Positions 49,588 to 59,567 of a stretch of 64,000 bases of DNA are shown in pieces. How positions within the stretch are numbered: the first letter of the stretch is position 1; the number at the start of each line of letters is the position of its first letter. Both the position numbers and the translations under genes were made by a program. Under the pieces are notes generated by a model. That model had not been told where the DNA came from. It saw nothing but the letters and a program-made list of their open reading frames with translations, and searched no databases. The DNA is from an uncultured Pelagibacteraceae bacterium (GTDB lineage: Bacteria > Pseudomonadota > Alphaproteobacteria > Pelagibacterales > Pelagibacteraceae), in NCBI GenBank assembly GCA_902520695.1, contig CABYOT010000003.1, positions 1 through 64,000 on the forward strand, in the 5' to 3' direction.

Positions 49588-51741
49588 ATGGAATTACTTA
49601 AAAAATATCCTAAATTGTTTCAATGGTTATTTCTATTAGCTGTATTTTTTGCACTATGCTTTGCAATTGATGTTCCTGAAACTTACAAATTTATTAGAGG
49701 ACAAGCAGAATTTGTAAAAGATCCTAATCAGAGTGCCTTCGTATTTCTAGGTAAAGAGGTTAGATATTACGCTTTTGATGTTTTCTGGAGATTGCCACCA
49801 TTACTTGGATGGCTTCCAATTTGGATAAATGATTCATTATTCTTTTTAATGAATGATTGGATGCCAATGGAATTTTGGAATGAAGATACGCAGGAATATA
49901 AAACACGACCTTTAGTTTTACAAATAACTAGAAACCTAACCGCATTTATGACTTTTCTAATAGAATTAATTAGAGAGATTTTATTAGGCGGTCTTGAAAC
50001 AATTGTTGCTTTTACTAGTTGGGATTGGATTGATGCTAATCCCTGGGCAGAATTGCCAGGCTTACCTTGGACTATTGTAGCAGCAGGATCAGCGATACTT
50101 GCTTATAAGTTAGGAGGCAAAGGATTGGCATTATATGCACTTTTATCAATGACTTACATTTCAATATTTGGACAATGGAAACCGTCTATGCAAACACTTT
50201 CTTTTATATTAGTTGCAGCACCTCTTTCATTTATTTTTGGTTTAGGTTTGGGTGTTGCGGCATACAAAAGCAAAAGAGTAGAAAAAGCTTTATATCCAAT
50301 ACTTTTAGTTATGCAGACGATGCCCCAGTATGCGGTATTAGTTCCTGCACTAGTTCTTTTTGGGGTAGGAGACCATGCTGCAGTAATTATAACAATGATT
50401 GTTGCTGTGCCACCAATGATACTATTAACTTTATTAGGTTTAAGGGCTGTCCCCCCCGAGGTAATTGAAGCTGGTAGAATGAGTGGATGTAGCAACTGGC
50501 AACTAATGTCAAAAGTATTAATTCCAACAGCGAGAAGAGATATTTTAATAGGAGTTAACCAAGTTATAATGGTGTGTTTTTCTATGGCAGTTATCTCTGC
50601 ATTTATAGGAGCAAAAGGTTTAGGTTTTAATTTATTATTAGCTCTAAATCAGTTGAATATTGGATTAGCATTAGAGGCAGGTCTTTGTATTAGTTTGATT
50701 GCAATTTTATTAGATAAGATGTCTTTAGCTTGGGCAAATAAACAGGTTGATTATTTTGGTAATTTAAATTTTTTTCAACGAAATAAAAATTCATTATTCT
50801 TTGGAGTTATAGTAATAGTAGGTATTCTATTAGCTTACTTTGGATCAATTTATTTTAAAGACGGGTATAATTATTTATTTGAAGTCCCGCATAATAAAGG
50901 AATATCAACAGCAGACTTTTGGAATAAAGGTGTTGACTGGATATTTGATACTTTCTTTGTATATATAAAAGCATTTAACACTTGGCTAATTGTTGATGTA
51001 CTCCAACCGATGAGAGCTTTATATTTGAGAATGCCAGCCGTAGCCACATTAGTTCTAGTCGTAGGAGCTGGATATTTAATTGGTGGAGTTAGATCTGCTT
51101 TAGTTGTTTGTGGTTTAACTTTATTTATAGCTCTAAGCCCATGGTGGGATAGAGCTTTAGTAACCACATACATGGCAACATTTGGTGTACTAGTATCTTG
51201 CACAATTGGATTTACTGTTGGAACTTTATGTTTTCAAAATAAACATTCTACAAACTTTATGTTAAATGTTTGTGATATATTTCAAACTTTTCCATCTTTT
51301 GTATATTTAATTCCTGTAATGATGCTTTTTGGAATTACAGATACATCGGTTTTAATTGCTGTAATAGTTTATGCTACGATACCAGCAACAAGATACACAA
51401 TTGAAGGTCTTAGAAGTGTTCCAGCTGGACTACATGATGCTGCAACGATGTCAGGTGTCACAAAGTTTCAAAGACTATTTAAAATAGAATTTCCATTAGC
51501 ATTTCCACACATGATGTTAGGGCTTAATCAAACAATAGTTTTTGCATTATTTATGGTGATTATCGGGGCTTTTATCGGAACAGAAGACTTGGGTCAGTAT
51601 ATTTTAAAAGCTTTATCAGATAAAAAAGGTGCAGGTATTGGGTTAACACTTGGAATTTGTGTTGCATTTATTGGACTCATTTTTGATAATTTAATTAGAA
51701 CTTGGGTAGGACAAAGAAAAAAACATTTAGGTATAGACTAA
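49588..51741 (+). CDS. Glycine betaine/TMAO-type ABC permease with two fused permease domains (ProW-like tandem)
   Basis: 717-aa ORF containing two EAA-like loops: EVIEAGRMSGCSNWQLMSKVLIPTARRDILIG and GLHDAATMSGVTKFQRLFKIEFPLAFPHMMLG. Confidence 0.9.
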   Translation: MELLKKYPKLFQWLFLLAVFFALCFAIDVPETYKFIRGQAEFVKDPNQSAFVFLGKEVRYYAFDVFWRLPPLLGWLPIWINDSLFFLMNDWMPMEFWNEDTQEYKTRPLVLQITRNLTAFMTFLIELIREILLGGLETIVAFTSWDWIDANPWAELPGLPWTIVAAGSAILAYKLGGKGLALYALLSMTYISIFGQWKPSMQTLSFILVAAPLSFIFGLGLGVAAYKSKRVEKALYPILLVMQTMPQYAVLVPALVLFGVGDHAAVIITMIVAVPPMILLTLLGLRAVPPEVIEAGRMSGCSNWQLMSKVLIPTARRDILIGVNQVIMVCFSMAVISAFIGAKGLGFNLLLALNQLNIGLALEAGLCISLIAILLDKMSLAWANKQVDYFGNLNFFQRNKNSLFFGVIVIVGILLAYFGSIYFKDGYNYLFEVPHNKGISTADFWNKGVDWIFDTFFVYIKAFNTWLIVDVLQPMRALYLRMPAVATLVLVVGAGYLIGGVRSALVVCGLTLFIALSPWWDRALVTTYMATFGVLVSCTIGFTVGTLCFQNKHSTNFMLNVCDIFQTFPSFVYLIPVMMLFGITDTSVLIAVIVYATIPATRYTIEGLRSVPAGLHDAATMSGVTKFQRLFKIEFPLAFPHMMLGLNQTIVFALFMVIIGAFIGTEDLGQYILKALSDKKGAGIGLTLGICVAFIGLIFDNLIRTWVGQRKKHLGID

Positions 51742-51745
51742 AATT

Positions 51746-53224
51746 GTGAAAAAATTTCTTGTTGCTATCGACCAAGGTACAACATCGTCTAGAGCAATTC
51801 TCTTTGATTTAGATGGTAATATAAAATTTACATCTCAGTTTGAATTTAACCAATACTTTCCAAAAAATGGATGGGTAGAGCATAATCCAAATGAAATTTG
51901 GTTAACAACTCTTAAAGCTTTAAAAAAAGTAATTAAAAAAGCATCTCTACTAAAAGGAAAAATATTAAGTATTGGAATAACCAACCAGAGAGAGACAACT
52001 ATTTTATGGAACAAGAAAACGGGTAAACCAGTATACAATGCAATTGTTTGGCAAGATAGAAGAACTCATGAGTACTGTGAAAAGCTTAAGCAAAAAAAAT
52101 ATGAAAATATTTTTAGAAGAAAAACTGGTTTATTTATTGATCCATATTTTTCAGCTACTAAAATTAAATGGATCTTAGAAAACGTAAAAATTTCGAAGAA
52201 ACTCCAAAAATCTAATAATTTATTATTTGGCACTGTTGATACTTTCTTAATTTGGAAACTAACTAACGGGCAACATCATTTAACAGAGGCAACAAATGCA
52301 AGTAGAACAATGTTGTTTAATATAAATAATAACACTTGGGACAAAGAAATTTTAAAAAAGCTCAATATCTCAAAAAGTATTTTACCTGATGTAAAAAATT
52401 CAGCGGATAATTTTGGATCAACAAATAAAAAAATAATTGGATATGAAATTCCTATATCTGCAGTTTTGGGTGATCAACAAGCTGCAGCTGTAGGACAATC
52501 TTGTTTTAAAAAAGGCTCAATTAAAAGTACTTATGGCACAGGTGCTTTTGTAATAATGAATACTGGGTCAAAAAAAATTTTTTCAAAAAATAAATTACTA
52601 ACCACAATTTGTTACAGATTAAACGGAAAAAATACTTTTGCTCTCGAAGGTTCGATTTTTATCGCTGGAGCAGGCGTTCAATGGTTAAGAGATAAGTTAA
52701 AATTAATTAATAATGCTTACGACACAGAACAAATTGCTAAATCAAAAAAAAATAATGAAGATGTCTATGTTGTACCAGCTTTTAGTGGACTGGGAGCTCC
52801 ATACTGGAGACCTGACGCAAGAGGAGTTATAACTGGATTAACTAGAGATAGTGATTGGAAAACCTTAGTAAGAGCAGTTATAGAATCTGTGGCATACCAA
52901 AGCTATGATCTATTTAATGCCATGAGAAAAGATGGATTAAAACCAAATATAGTAAAAATTGACGGAGGAATGGTGGAAAACGACTGGTTTTCACAGTTTT
53001 TGGCAAATATTATTGATATTAAAACAGAAAGACCCAAAGTTTTGGAAACTACAGCACTTGGAGTTGCTTTATTTGCTGGATACCAAATAGGAATATTTAA
53101 ATCTTTACATCAAATAAAGAGAAGATGGAAAAAAGATAGAACCTTTAAACCTAAACTAAGTTCGAAAATTAGAAAAAAACTATTGAATGGGTGGAAATTG
53201 TCAGTTGATAAAACCTTATTGTAA
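51746..53224 (+). CDS. glpK: Glycerol kinase (GTG start)
   Basis: ORF; AIDQGTTSSRAILFD, GITNQRETTILWNKKTG, NASRTMLFNI, GDQQAAAVGQ. Confidence 0.92.
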   Translation: MKKFLVAIDQGTTSSRAILFDLDGNIKFTSQFEFNQYFPKNGWVEHNPNEIWLTTLKALKKVIKKASLLKGKILSIGITNQRETTILWNKKTGKPVYNAIVWQDRRTHEYCEKLKQKKYENIFRRKTGLFIDPYFSATKIKWILENVKISKKLQKSNNLLFGTVDTFLIWKLTNGQHHLTEATNASRTMLFNINNNTWDKEILKKLNISKSILPDVKNSADNFGSTNKKIIGYEIPISAVLGDQQAAAVGQSCFKKGSIKSTYGTGAFVIMNTGSKKIFSKNKLLTTICYRLNGKNTFALEGSIFIAGAGVQWLRDKLKLINNAYDTEQIAKSKKNNEDVYVVPAFSGLGAPYWRPDARGVITGLTRDSDWKTLVRAVIESVAYQSYDLFNAMRKDGLKPNIVKIDGGMVENDWFSQFLANIIDIKTERPKVLETTALGVALFAGYQIGIFKSLHQIKRRWKKDRTFKPKLSSKIRKKLLNGWKLSVDKTLL

Positions 53225-53230
53225 ATTTAA

Positions 53231-54559
53231 TTATTTTAAAAACGCATCCATAGAGTCATCCATCGCTGATGCCCAAGGTGTATGGTGAATAGGAGCTATG
53301 GATCCAGTCACAGGTGATGAAAAAGATTTATTTCTGTAAGTTGAAATATCATCCATTTTATGATGTTCCCAATCTTTGAAATGTTTTCTTATCAATTCAA
53401 AATCAATTTTTGGATAATCCGACATATCATGAAGCTCTTTAGTATACTCAGTTTGAAAATCAATCATTTGATCAGGATTTTCTAATTTTTCTTCCATAGA
53501 AACCCATTTAGAAATATCTTTTTCTATTTCACTATCATTTGGAATCTTAATTTTATTCATTATCACATCCCTTGCGAACCATGCTTGGCAATCAAACATA
53601 TTAAAAGTATGAAATTGATCCTGCATACCCAGGTACATTAGCTTGTGATTATCTTGCCAAACTACTCCTTTGTACAATTTTGGTGGATATAATCTGTTGT
53701 GAGTTTTGAGACTTAGTTTTTCGTTCAAAAATGGAAAATGATGCAAGTAGCCAGTGCATAATATAATTACATCTGCTTCTTGTTCTGTACCATCTTTAAA
53801 AATTGCTTTGTTTCCTTCTAATCTATCTAGATAGTAAACTTCTTTCATACCAGAAGGCCATTTAAAACCCATTGGATTATGTCTATAACCTATGGTAACA
53901 CTTTTAGCTCCATATTTATTACACTGTAGTGCAACATCTTCAGCTGAGTAACTGCTTCCAAGCACTATAACATTTTTATCTCTAAATTCTTCAGCATCTC
54001 TAAAATCATGAGAATGCATTATTCTTCCTGGAAAAGAACTCATACCCTTGTATTCAGGAATAAATGGAACTGAAAAATGTCCAGTTGAAACAATTACATA
54101 ATCGAACTTGTCAGACAAAATTTTATTGTTAGTTTTATCTTGATAGCTAACTTCAAATTTATCTGAATTATAATTTACACTCTTTACACTTGTGCTAAAT
54201 TTTATTTTGCTTTTAAGGTTTCCTTTACTTACTCTCCCAATTATATAATTGTATAATACTTCTCTTGGTGGAAAAGATGGAATAGGTTTTCCAAAATGCT
54301 CGTCAAAAGAATAATCTGCAAATTCCAAACATTCTTTTGGTCCATTTGACCATAAATATCTATACATACTGTTGGGTACAGGATCACCATATTGATCTGA
54401 ACCAGTTCTCCAACTGTAGTTCCATAGTCCTCCCCAATCATCTTGTTTTTCAAAACATACGATTTCTGGAACCTTTTCTCCTTTTTGTTCAGCATGTTCA
54501 AAGGCTCTTAACATGGATAAACCACAAGGACCTGCACCGATTATTGCAATTTTATTCAT
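53231..54559 (-). CDS. tmm: Trimethylamine monooxygenase (bacterial flavin-containing monooxygenase)
   Basis: ORF; GAGPCGLS FAD motif, FMO fingerprint FPGRIMHSHDF, second nucleotide motif GSSYSAEDVA. Confidence 0.85.
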   Translation of the reverse strand: MNKIAIIGAGPCGLSMLRAFEHAEQKGEKVPEIVCFEKQDDWGGLWNYSWRTGSDQYGDPVPNSMYRYLWSNGPKECLEFADYSFDEHFGKPIPSFPPREVLYNYIIGRVSKGNLKSKIKFSTSVKSVNYNSDKFEVSYQDKTNNKILSDKFDYVIVSTGHFSVPFIPEYKGMSSFPGRIMHSHDFRDAEEFRDKNVIVLGSSYSAEDVALQCNKYGAKSVTIGYRHNPMGFKWPSGMKEVYYLDRLEGNKAIFKDGTEQEADVIILCTGYLHHFPFLNEKLSLKTHNRLYPPKLYKGVVWQDNHKLMYLGMQDQFHTFNMFDCQAWFARDVIMNKIKIPNDSEIEKDISKWVSMEEKLENPDQMIDFQTEYTKELHDMSDYPKIDFELIRKHFKDWEHHKMDDISTYRNKSFSSPVTGSIAPIHHTPWASAMDDSMDAFLK

Positions 54560-54673
54560 ATAAACTTTATAATCTTAAAAATTTATCTTATTAATAAAAT
54601 CAAAAAAATAAAACTATTTTTTCTTTAAATTTACTTGTTATTAATGAATAGTTTATTTTTAGTGAATTTATTT

Positions 54674-55630
54674 ATGAAAAAAATTCTAATTATTGGAGGT
54701 GGAGCTATGGGATCAGCGTTCTCTGTTCCATGTATAGATAATAATCATAAAGTATTTATAACAGAGCCATACAGTCAAAGATTTATTAAAAATTTATCAT
54801 CAAAAAATAAATTTCATTCAGGTTTAAAAATTAATCTTTCAAAAAAACTAATATTAAAAAAATATGCCAAAGAATTATTTCTTGAAAAATATGATCTTAT
54901 TGTTATTGCATTAAGTTTATCAGGTATCAATTTTATAGGTAAAGAATTAAATAATTATAAAGTAAAATCTCCAATTTTAATTCTAACAAAAGGTCTCAAA
55001 TACGATAAGAGAAATAAAAAAATTACGACTATTTCTCAAAATCTTTTAAAAAATAATCCTAAATTTAATATATCAGTTTTGAAGGGACCTTGTTTAGCAA
55101 AAGAATTAGTGAGAAAAAGTCAAACGAGTGTAATTATAGCTAACAAAAACATTAAAATTGCAAAATTGTTAGGTAAAATGATTTCAACTAAATATTATTT
55201 AATAGAATACTCTAAAGATGTAATTGGTGTTGAAATATGTTCAGCAATAAAAAATATTTATTCCATGATAATTGGATCTGGTTTGAGTTTGAATAAATCT
55301 TCGAGTCTTTTTCAAAAATCACTATTAGAAATGAAATACATAACTAAACAATTAAAAGGAAAAGAAGAAACAGTTTTAAGTCTAGCCGGAGTTGGTGACC
55401 TGTATGTAAGTGCAGCGGGTGGAAGAAATAGCAAGATGGGAAACTATTTAGGACAAGGTTTTACTTTCAAAAGTGCTAAAAAAAAGTTTATGGTAAATGA
55501 TACTGTAGAAGCCGAACAACTTGTGAGAGAAATCGCGCCATTTATTTTAAAAAAATTTAATTCAAAAAAAATTCCTTTAATGTTCAGAATGATTAGAGCT
55601 ATTCTAAAAAATAAAAAATTTTTGATTTAA
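54674..55630 (+). CDS. NAD(P)-dependent glycerol-3-phosphate dehydrogenase family (GpsA-like); start trimmed to ATG 54674
   Basis: ORF; ILIIGGGAMGSAFS, VLKGPCLAKELV, GVEICSAIKNIYSMIIG. Confidence 0.8.
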   Translation: MKKILIIGGGAMGSAFSVPCIDNNHKVFITEPYSQRFIKNLSSKNKFHSGLKINLSKKLILKKYAKELFLEKYDLIVIALSLSGINFIGKELNNYKVKSPILILTKGLKYDKRNKKITTISQNLLKNNPKFNISVLKGPCLAKELVRKSQTSVIIANKNIKIAKLLGKMISTKYYLIEYSKDVIGVEICSAIKNIYSMIIGSGLSLNKSSSLFQKSLLEMKYITKQLKGKEETVLSLAGVGDLYVSAAGGRNSKMGNYLGQGFTFKSAKKKFMVNDTVEAEQLVREIAPFILKKFNSKKIPLMFRMIRAILKNKKFLI

Positions 55631-55741
55631 AAAATATTATATTTATTGACTTTTTGGACAGGAGAGACTTTTTTAACTTATTGTCATTCATTTCTCTCGC
55701 TGATACATTTACTTTATTAATCAACGAAAAGAGGGGAATCA

Positions 55742-57070
55742 ATGATTAAAAAAACAATAATAACCGTCTGTACGCTTATATTTTTAATTTCAAATATTAG
55801 TTACGCAGACATCACTTTTTGGACTACTGAAGTTCAGCCAGCTAGAATGGCTAAACAAGAGGCAATGGCTAAAGATTTTGAAGCTAAAACTGGCATCAAA
55901 GTTGAAGTTATTCCTGTAGAGGAAAAAGATTTAGGGACAAGAGCAACAGCTGCAGCTGCAGCTGGTGATCTTCCAGATGTGATATATCATACTTTACAAT
56001 ATGTTCTACCTTGGGCTGAAGCTGGAATATTAGATGTAGATGCTAATAATGCAGTTGTTAAAGAACTTGGTAAAAAAACTTTTGCACCAGGCGCACTTAA
56101 CATGGCTAAAAGTGGATCAAAAATCGCAGCTGTACCAGTTGATGGATGGACTCAAATGGTTGTATACAGAAAAGACTTATTTGAAAAAGCAGGTCTTGCA
56201 CCGCCAACAAGTTATGAAAATATAACTAAAGCGGTAGAAGCACTTTCTGGAGATGGAATGTTTGGGTTTGTTGCTGCAACAAAAACTGATGAAAACTTTA
56301 TGAGTCAGGTTTTAGAGCATGTTCTTTTAGCAAATGGAGTAAATGTTGTTAAAAAAGGCGCAATAAGAAAACAAGGTAAAAAGTTAAAAGCTTCTTTAGA
56401 GTTTTATAAAGTTATTGCAAATGCAAGTCCTCCAGGAGAATTATACTGGAAGCAATCAAGAGAATTGTATTTTGCAGGAAAAACTCCAATGATAATTTGG
56501 TCACCATTTATTATGGATGAACTAGCTGGTTTAAGAGATTCAGCACCGCCAACAATAAATAGTGATCCAACATCTGGGGAGTTAGCTTCAAAAACTGGCT
56601 TTATAACAAACTTAAGTGGTCCTAATAATAAAAAAGGGGCTGCATGGGCTGATGTAAGATACTTTGGAATAACAGCAGATGCTGATACAGAAGAAGCAAG
56701 TGCATTTATCAAATATTCAATGGATGAAGGTTATACAAAGACACTTTCAATCGCACCGGAAGGTAAATTTCCTGTAAGAAGAGGAAACTCAAGCGATCCT
56801 GAGGCGTTTACAAAAGCATGGAGTAAACTACCTGTTGGAGTTGATAGAAAAGCACCATTATCAGACTTATATTCAGAGGATGTTATAAATAATATTGTTG
56901 CTGGATTAGATAAGGCTCAAAGATGGGGTGTAAAAGAAGGTGAACTTTCTAGAGCTTCTAAAATTATCAATAACAAGTTTATTAATAGAATAACTAGACT
57001 TTATGTTGATGGACAGATTGATATTGATCAAGCAGTAGATATGATCAATCAAAAACTCTCTCAATTTTAA
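55742..57070 (+). CDS. Carbohydrate ABC transporter substrate-binding protein (family 1)
   Basis: ORF; signal peptide, AKDFEAKTGIKVEVIPV, PVDGWTQMVVYRKDLFEKAGL. Confidence 0.88.
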   Translation: MIKKTIITVCTLIFLISNISYADITFWTTEVQPARMAKQEAMAKDFEAKTGIKVEVIPVEEKDLGTRATAAAAAGDLPDVIYHTLQYVLPWAEAGILDVDANNAVVKELGKKTFAPGALNMAKSGSKIAAVPVDGWTQMVVYRKDLFEKAGLAPPTSYENITKAVEALSGDGMFGFVAATKTDENFMSQVLEHVLLANGVNVVKKGAIRKQGKKLKASLEFYKVIANASPPGELYWKQSRELYFAGKTPMIIWSPFIMDELAGLRDSAPPTINSDPTSGELASKTGFITNLSGPNNKKGAAWADVRYFGITADADTEEASAFIKYSMDEGYTKTLSIAPEGKFPVRRGNSSDPEAFTKAWSKLPVGVDRKAPLSDLYSEDVINNIVAGLDKAQRWGVKEGELSRASKIINNKFINRITRLYVDGQIDIDQAVDMINQKLSQF

Positions 57071-57088
57071 TCTTGTAATTTAAATTTA

Positions 57089-57124
57089 AATAAAAGCGGA
57101 TAATATGTATTATCCGCTTTTATT
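57089..57124 (+). terminator. 16-bp perfect hairpin ending at the base before the permease ATG
   Basis: AATAAAAGCGGATAAT-ATGT-ATTATCCGCTTTTATT then ATG 57125. Confidence 0.8.
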
Positions 57125-58384
57125 ATGAGTGATACACTTTCAAAAATAGAGAAAAGAACTGCATATATATTAATATTACCTGCAGTTTTTCTTGTTTTTT
57201 CAATTATCTTATTTCCAATATTTGCAAATGTATGGATAAGTTTTAAAGAGGTTGGTCTAAAAGATATCAGGATACCTGAACCTAGAGCAAAAAAAATTGT
57301 AAAATCCATTAAAGATAATCCAGATCAATTAAAGGTTACTTATAAACTTAGAAATAGTTCATTAATTTTAGAAATAAGAGATGTTAAATTTCAAGATAAA
57401 TTACCTAAAAATATCAAACCTATAAATTTAGATGAAAGATGTAGTTTCAAATCAAATAAAATTTATTGTGAATTTGGAAATTGGAAAGCTAAATACAAGG
57501 AAAATTTTCAAATATTATTACAGAGCCTTGATGGTAAACAGATAAACAAAAAAGAATTAAAAACTATTAAACCAAAATTAACAGGTAAATCAGACAATAT
57601 TCTATTAAATACTAATTTTACATTAAAGAATTTTAAAAAGGTATTTTTTCAAAATGAATTTTTTGATTTATTATCAACTACTTTTTACTATACTTTTTTT
57701 GGCACTATCGGTTCAATTGTATTTGGAATACTCACAGCACAACTTGTGAACCAGAAGTTTTTTGGAAGAACATTTATGAGAAGTGTTTTACTATTTCCGT
57801 ATGTAGGTCCTGTTGTTGCTTTAGCATATACATGGGAGTTATTACTAGATCCTTACAGTGGAACTTTAAACAACCTTCTTATGAATTTTCAAGTTATCCA
57901 GGAACCCTTAAATTTACTAGGTCAAAAATATTTAGTTATAAATTTTTTTGGTTTTGACCTTAAATTAAGATTAGCGTTAACAACTGTAATAATTTTTGAA
58001 ATTTGGAGATACTTCCCTTTAGCTTTCTTATTTATATTAGCTCGATTACAAGCAGTACCTAAAGAATTATATGAAGCAGCTGAAGTGGACGGCGCTGGTC
58101 CTTTACAAAAATTTACTAATATCACTCTTCCTCAAATAACAGCTGTCATATCCATTCTCTTCATGATTAGGTTTATTTGGAACTTTAATAAATTTGAGGA
58201 TATTTTTTTGTTAACAGGAGGTGCCTCTGGAACTAGAACCTTGCCAATAAATGTTTATGAGCAAGGATTTACTATTTCCGATATTGGTATGGGTTCAGCA
58301 GTATCAATTGTAATAGTTGCTTTGCTGCTATTGTTTATGTTTGTTTACTTTAAATTAATAGGCAAGAGGGCTGATGAAAACTAA
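57125..58384 (+). CDS. Carbohydrate ABC transporter permease (MalF/UgpA-like) with large loop after TM1
   Basis: ORF; ELYEAAEVDGAGPLQKFTNITLPQITAVI EAA loop. Confidence 0.88.
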   Translation: MSDTLSKIEKRTAYILILPAVFLVFSIILFPIFANVWISFKEVGLKDIRIPEPRAKKIVKSIKDNPDQLKVTYKLRNSSLILEIRDVKFQDKLPKNIKPINLDERCSFKSNKIYCEFGNWKAKYKENFQILLQSLDGKQINKKELKTIKPKLTGKSDNILLNTNFTLKNFKKVFFQNEFFDLLSTTFYYTFFGTIGSIVFGILTAQLVNQKFFGRTFMRSVLLFPYVGPVVALAYTWELLLDPYSGTLNNLLMNFQVIQEPLNLLGQKYLVINFFGFDLKLRLALTTVIIFEIWRYFPLAFLFILARLQAVPKELYEAAEVDGAGPLQKFTNITLPQITAVISILFMIRFIWNFNKFEDIFLLTGGASGTRTLPINVYEQGFTISDIGMGSAVSIVIVALLLLFMFVYFKLIGKRADEN

Positions 58385-59567
58385 AAGTTTAATATACTAC
58401 GCATTAATATCCTCTATATTTTTGTTTTCTTTGGTTTCTATTTGGAAAATTTTAGTAACGTTGCAAGGAGTTGAGTTAAAAAATTTTAATTTTGTAATAA
58501 TTATTACTTCAGGTATCGCTATTAGTCTTTTAAATTTACTTATAGGAGAAAGGTTAAATTATTTAATAAAATCAACTTTTTTTGCACTTATATTTACTTT
58601 TGTTGATGGATACATCGTTCAGGTAATGCCCATTTGGTACAATATTGGAATATTTGCAATTTTGATGTTTTTTTCATTTAAAATTAATAAGTATAATCAA
58701 AAATACTTAGCATCTGAGCATTCCTCACAAATAGTAGTATTTGATTTTTTAACACTTTTTGGAATTGTTTTATTCTCATTTGTTATTTTATTTCCGTTTT
58801 ATATGATGTTGATAACAAGCTTTAAAACTCAAGCTGCTTTGTTAATTAATCCTTTAGATTTTAGTATTAATTTTAACCAGGACTTTAAGGAATTATTTAA
58901 GTCATACTTTGTAATATTTGATACTTACAAATTCGGTAGATACATACTAATAAGTACATTTGTTTCGGTAGGTACAGTGATAGTTACTTTAGTATTTGCA
59001 ATACCAGCTGCCTATGCAGTAGCAAGGTTAAATTTCTTTGGGAAAAATTTTCTGTCAACTTCAATTTTAATTATTTATATGTTTCCTGCTATAGTATTAG
59101 TTATTCCTTTATATACTGTTTTTAGTCAGCTAGGGTTAAGAAACTCGGTAAGTGGTTTATTAATTGTTTACACAGCAACTACTTTACCAGTTGCAATTTA
59201 TATGTTACAAGGTTATTTTAAAAGTATTCCCAAAGAACTAGAAGAAGCAGCAATCATGGACAAATTAAATTGGTTTGGCATAATTATAAAAATAATTTTA
59301 CCATTAAGTATACCCGCAATCTCGTCAGTTGCTTTATACGTCTTTATGATCGCGTGGAATGAGTTTTTATTTTCATTAATGTTTTTGGATAATCCAAACT
59401 CATTTACCTTATCAAGGGCAATACAATATCTTAGTGGTGATGCTGAAACACCAAGACAATATCTAATGGCTGGGTCAGTGGTTGTTACAATACCTGTTTT
59501 GTTAATTTTCGTATACTTTGAAAAATATTTAGTGAGTGGTCTCACTGCAGGAAGTGTAAAGGGTTAA
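58374..59567 (+). CDS. Carbohydrate ABC transporter permease (MalG-like) with extra N-terminal TM segments
   Basis: ORF; ELEEAAIMDKLNWFGIIIKIILPLSIPAI EAA loop. Confidence 0.88.
   Translation: MKTKSLIYYALISSIFLFSLVSIWKILVTLQGVELKNFNFVIIITSGIAISLLNLLIGERLNYLIKSTFFALIFTFVDGYIVQVMPIWYNIGIFAILMFFSFKINKYNQKYLASEHSSQIVVFDFLTLFGIVLFSFVILFPFYMMLITSFKTQAALLINPLDFSINFNQDFKELFKSYFVIFDTYKFGRYILISTFVSVGTVIVTLVFAIPAAYAVARLNFFGKNFLSTSILIIYMFPAIVLVIPLYTVFSQLGLRNSVSGLLIVYTATTLPVAIYMLQGYFKSIPKELEEAAIMDKLNWFGIIIKIILPLSIPAISSVALYVFMIAWNEFLFSLMFLDNPNSFTLSRAIQYLSGDAETPRQYLMAGSVVVTIPVLLIFVYFEKYLVSGLTAGSVKG

Noticed and set aside
50154-50495. Opposite-strand ORFs inside the ProW-like permease (50154..50495 -, 50175..50468 +, 50871..51203 -)
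   Set aside because: Shadow ORFs overlapping a strongly supported coding frame; no recognisable motifs.
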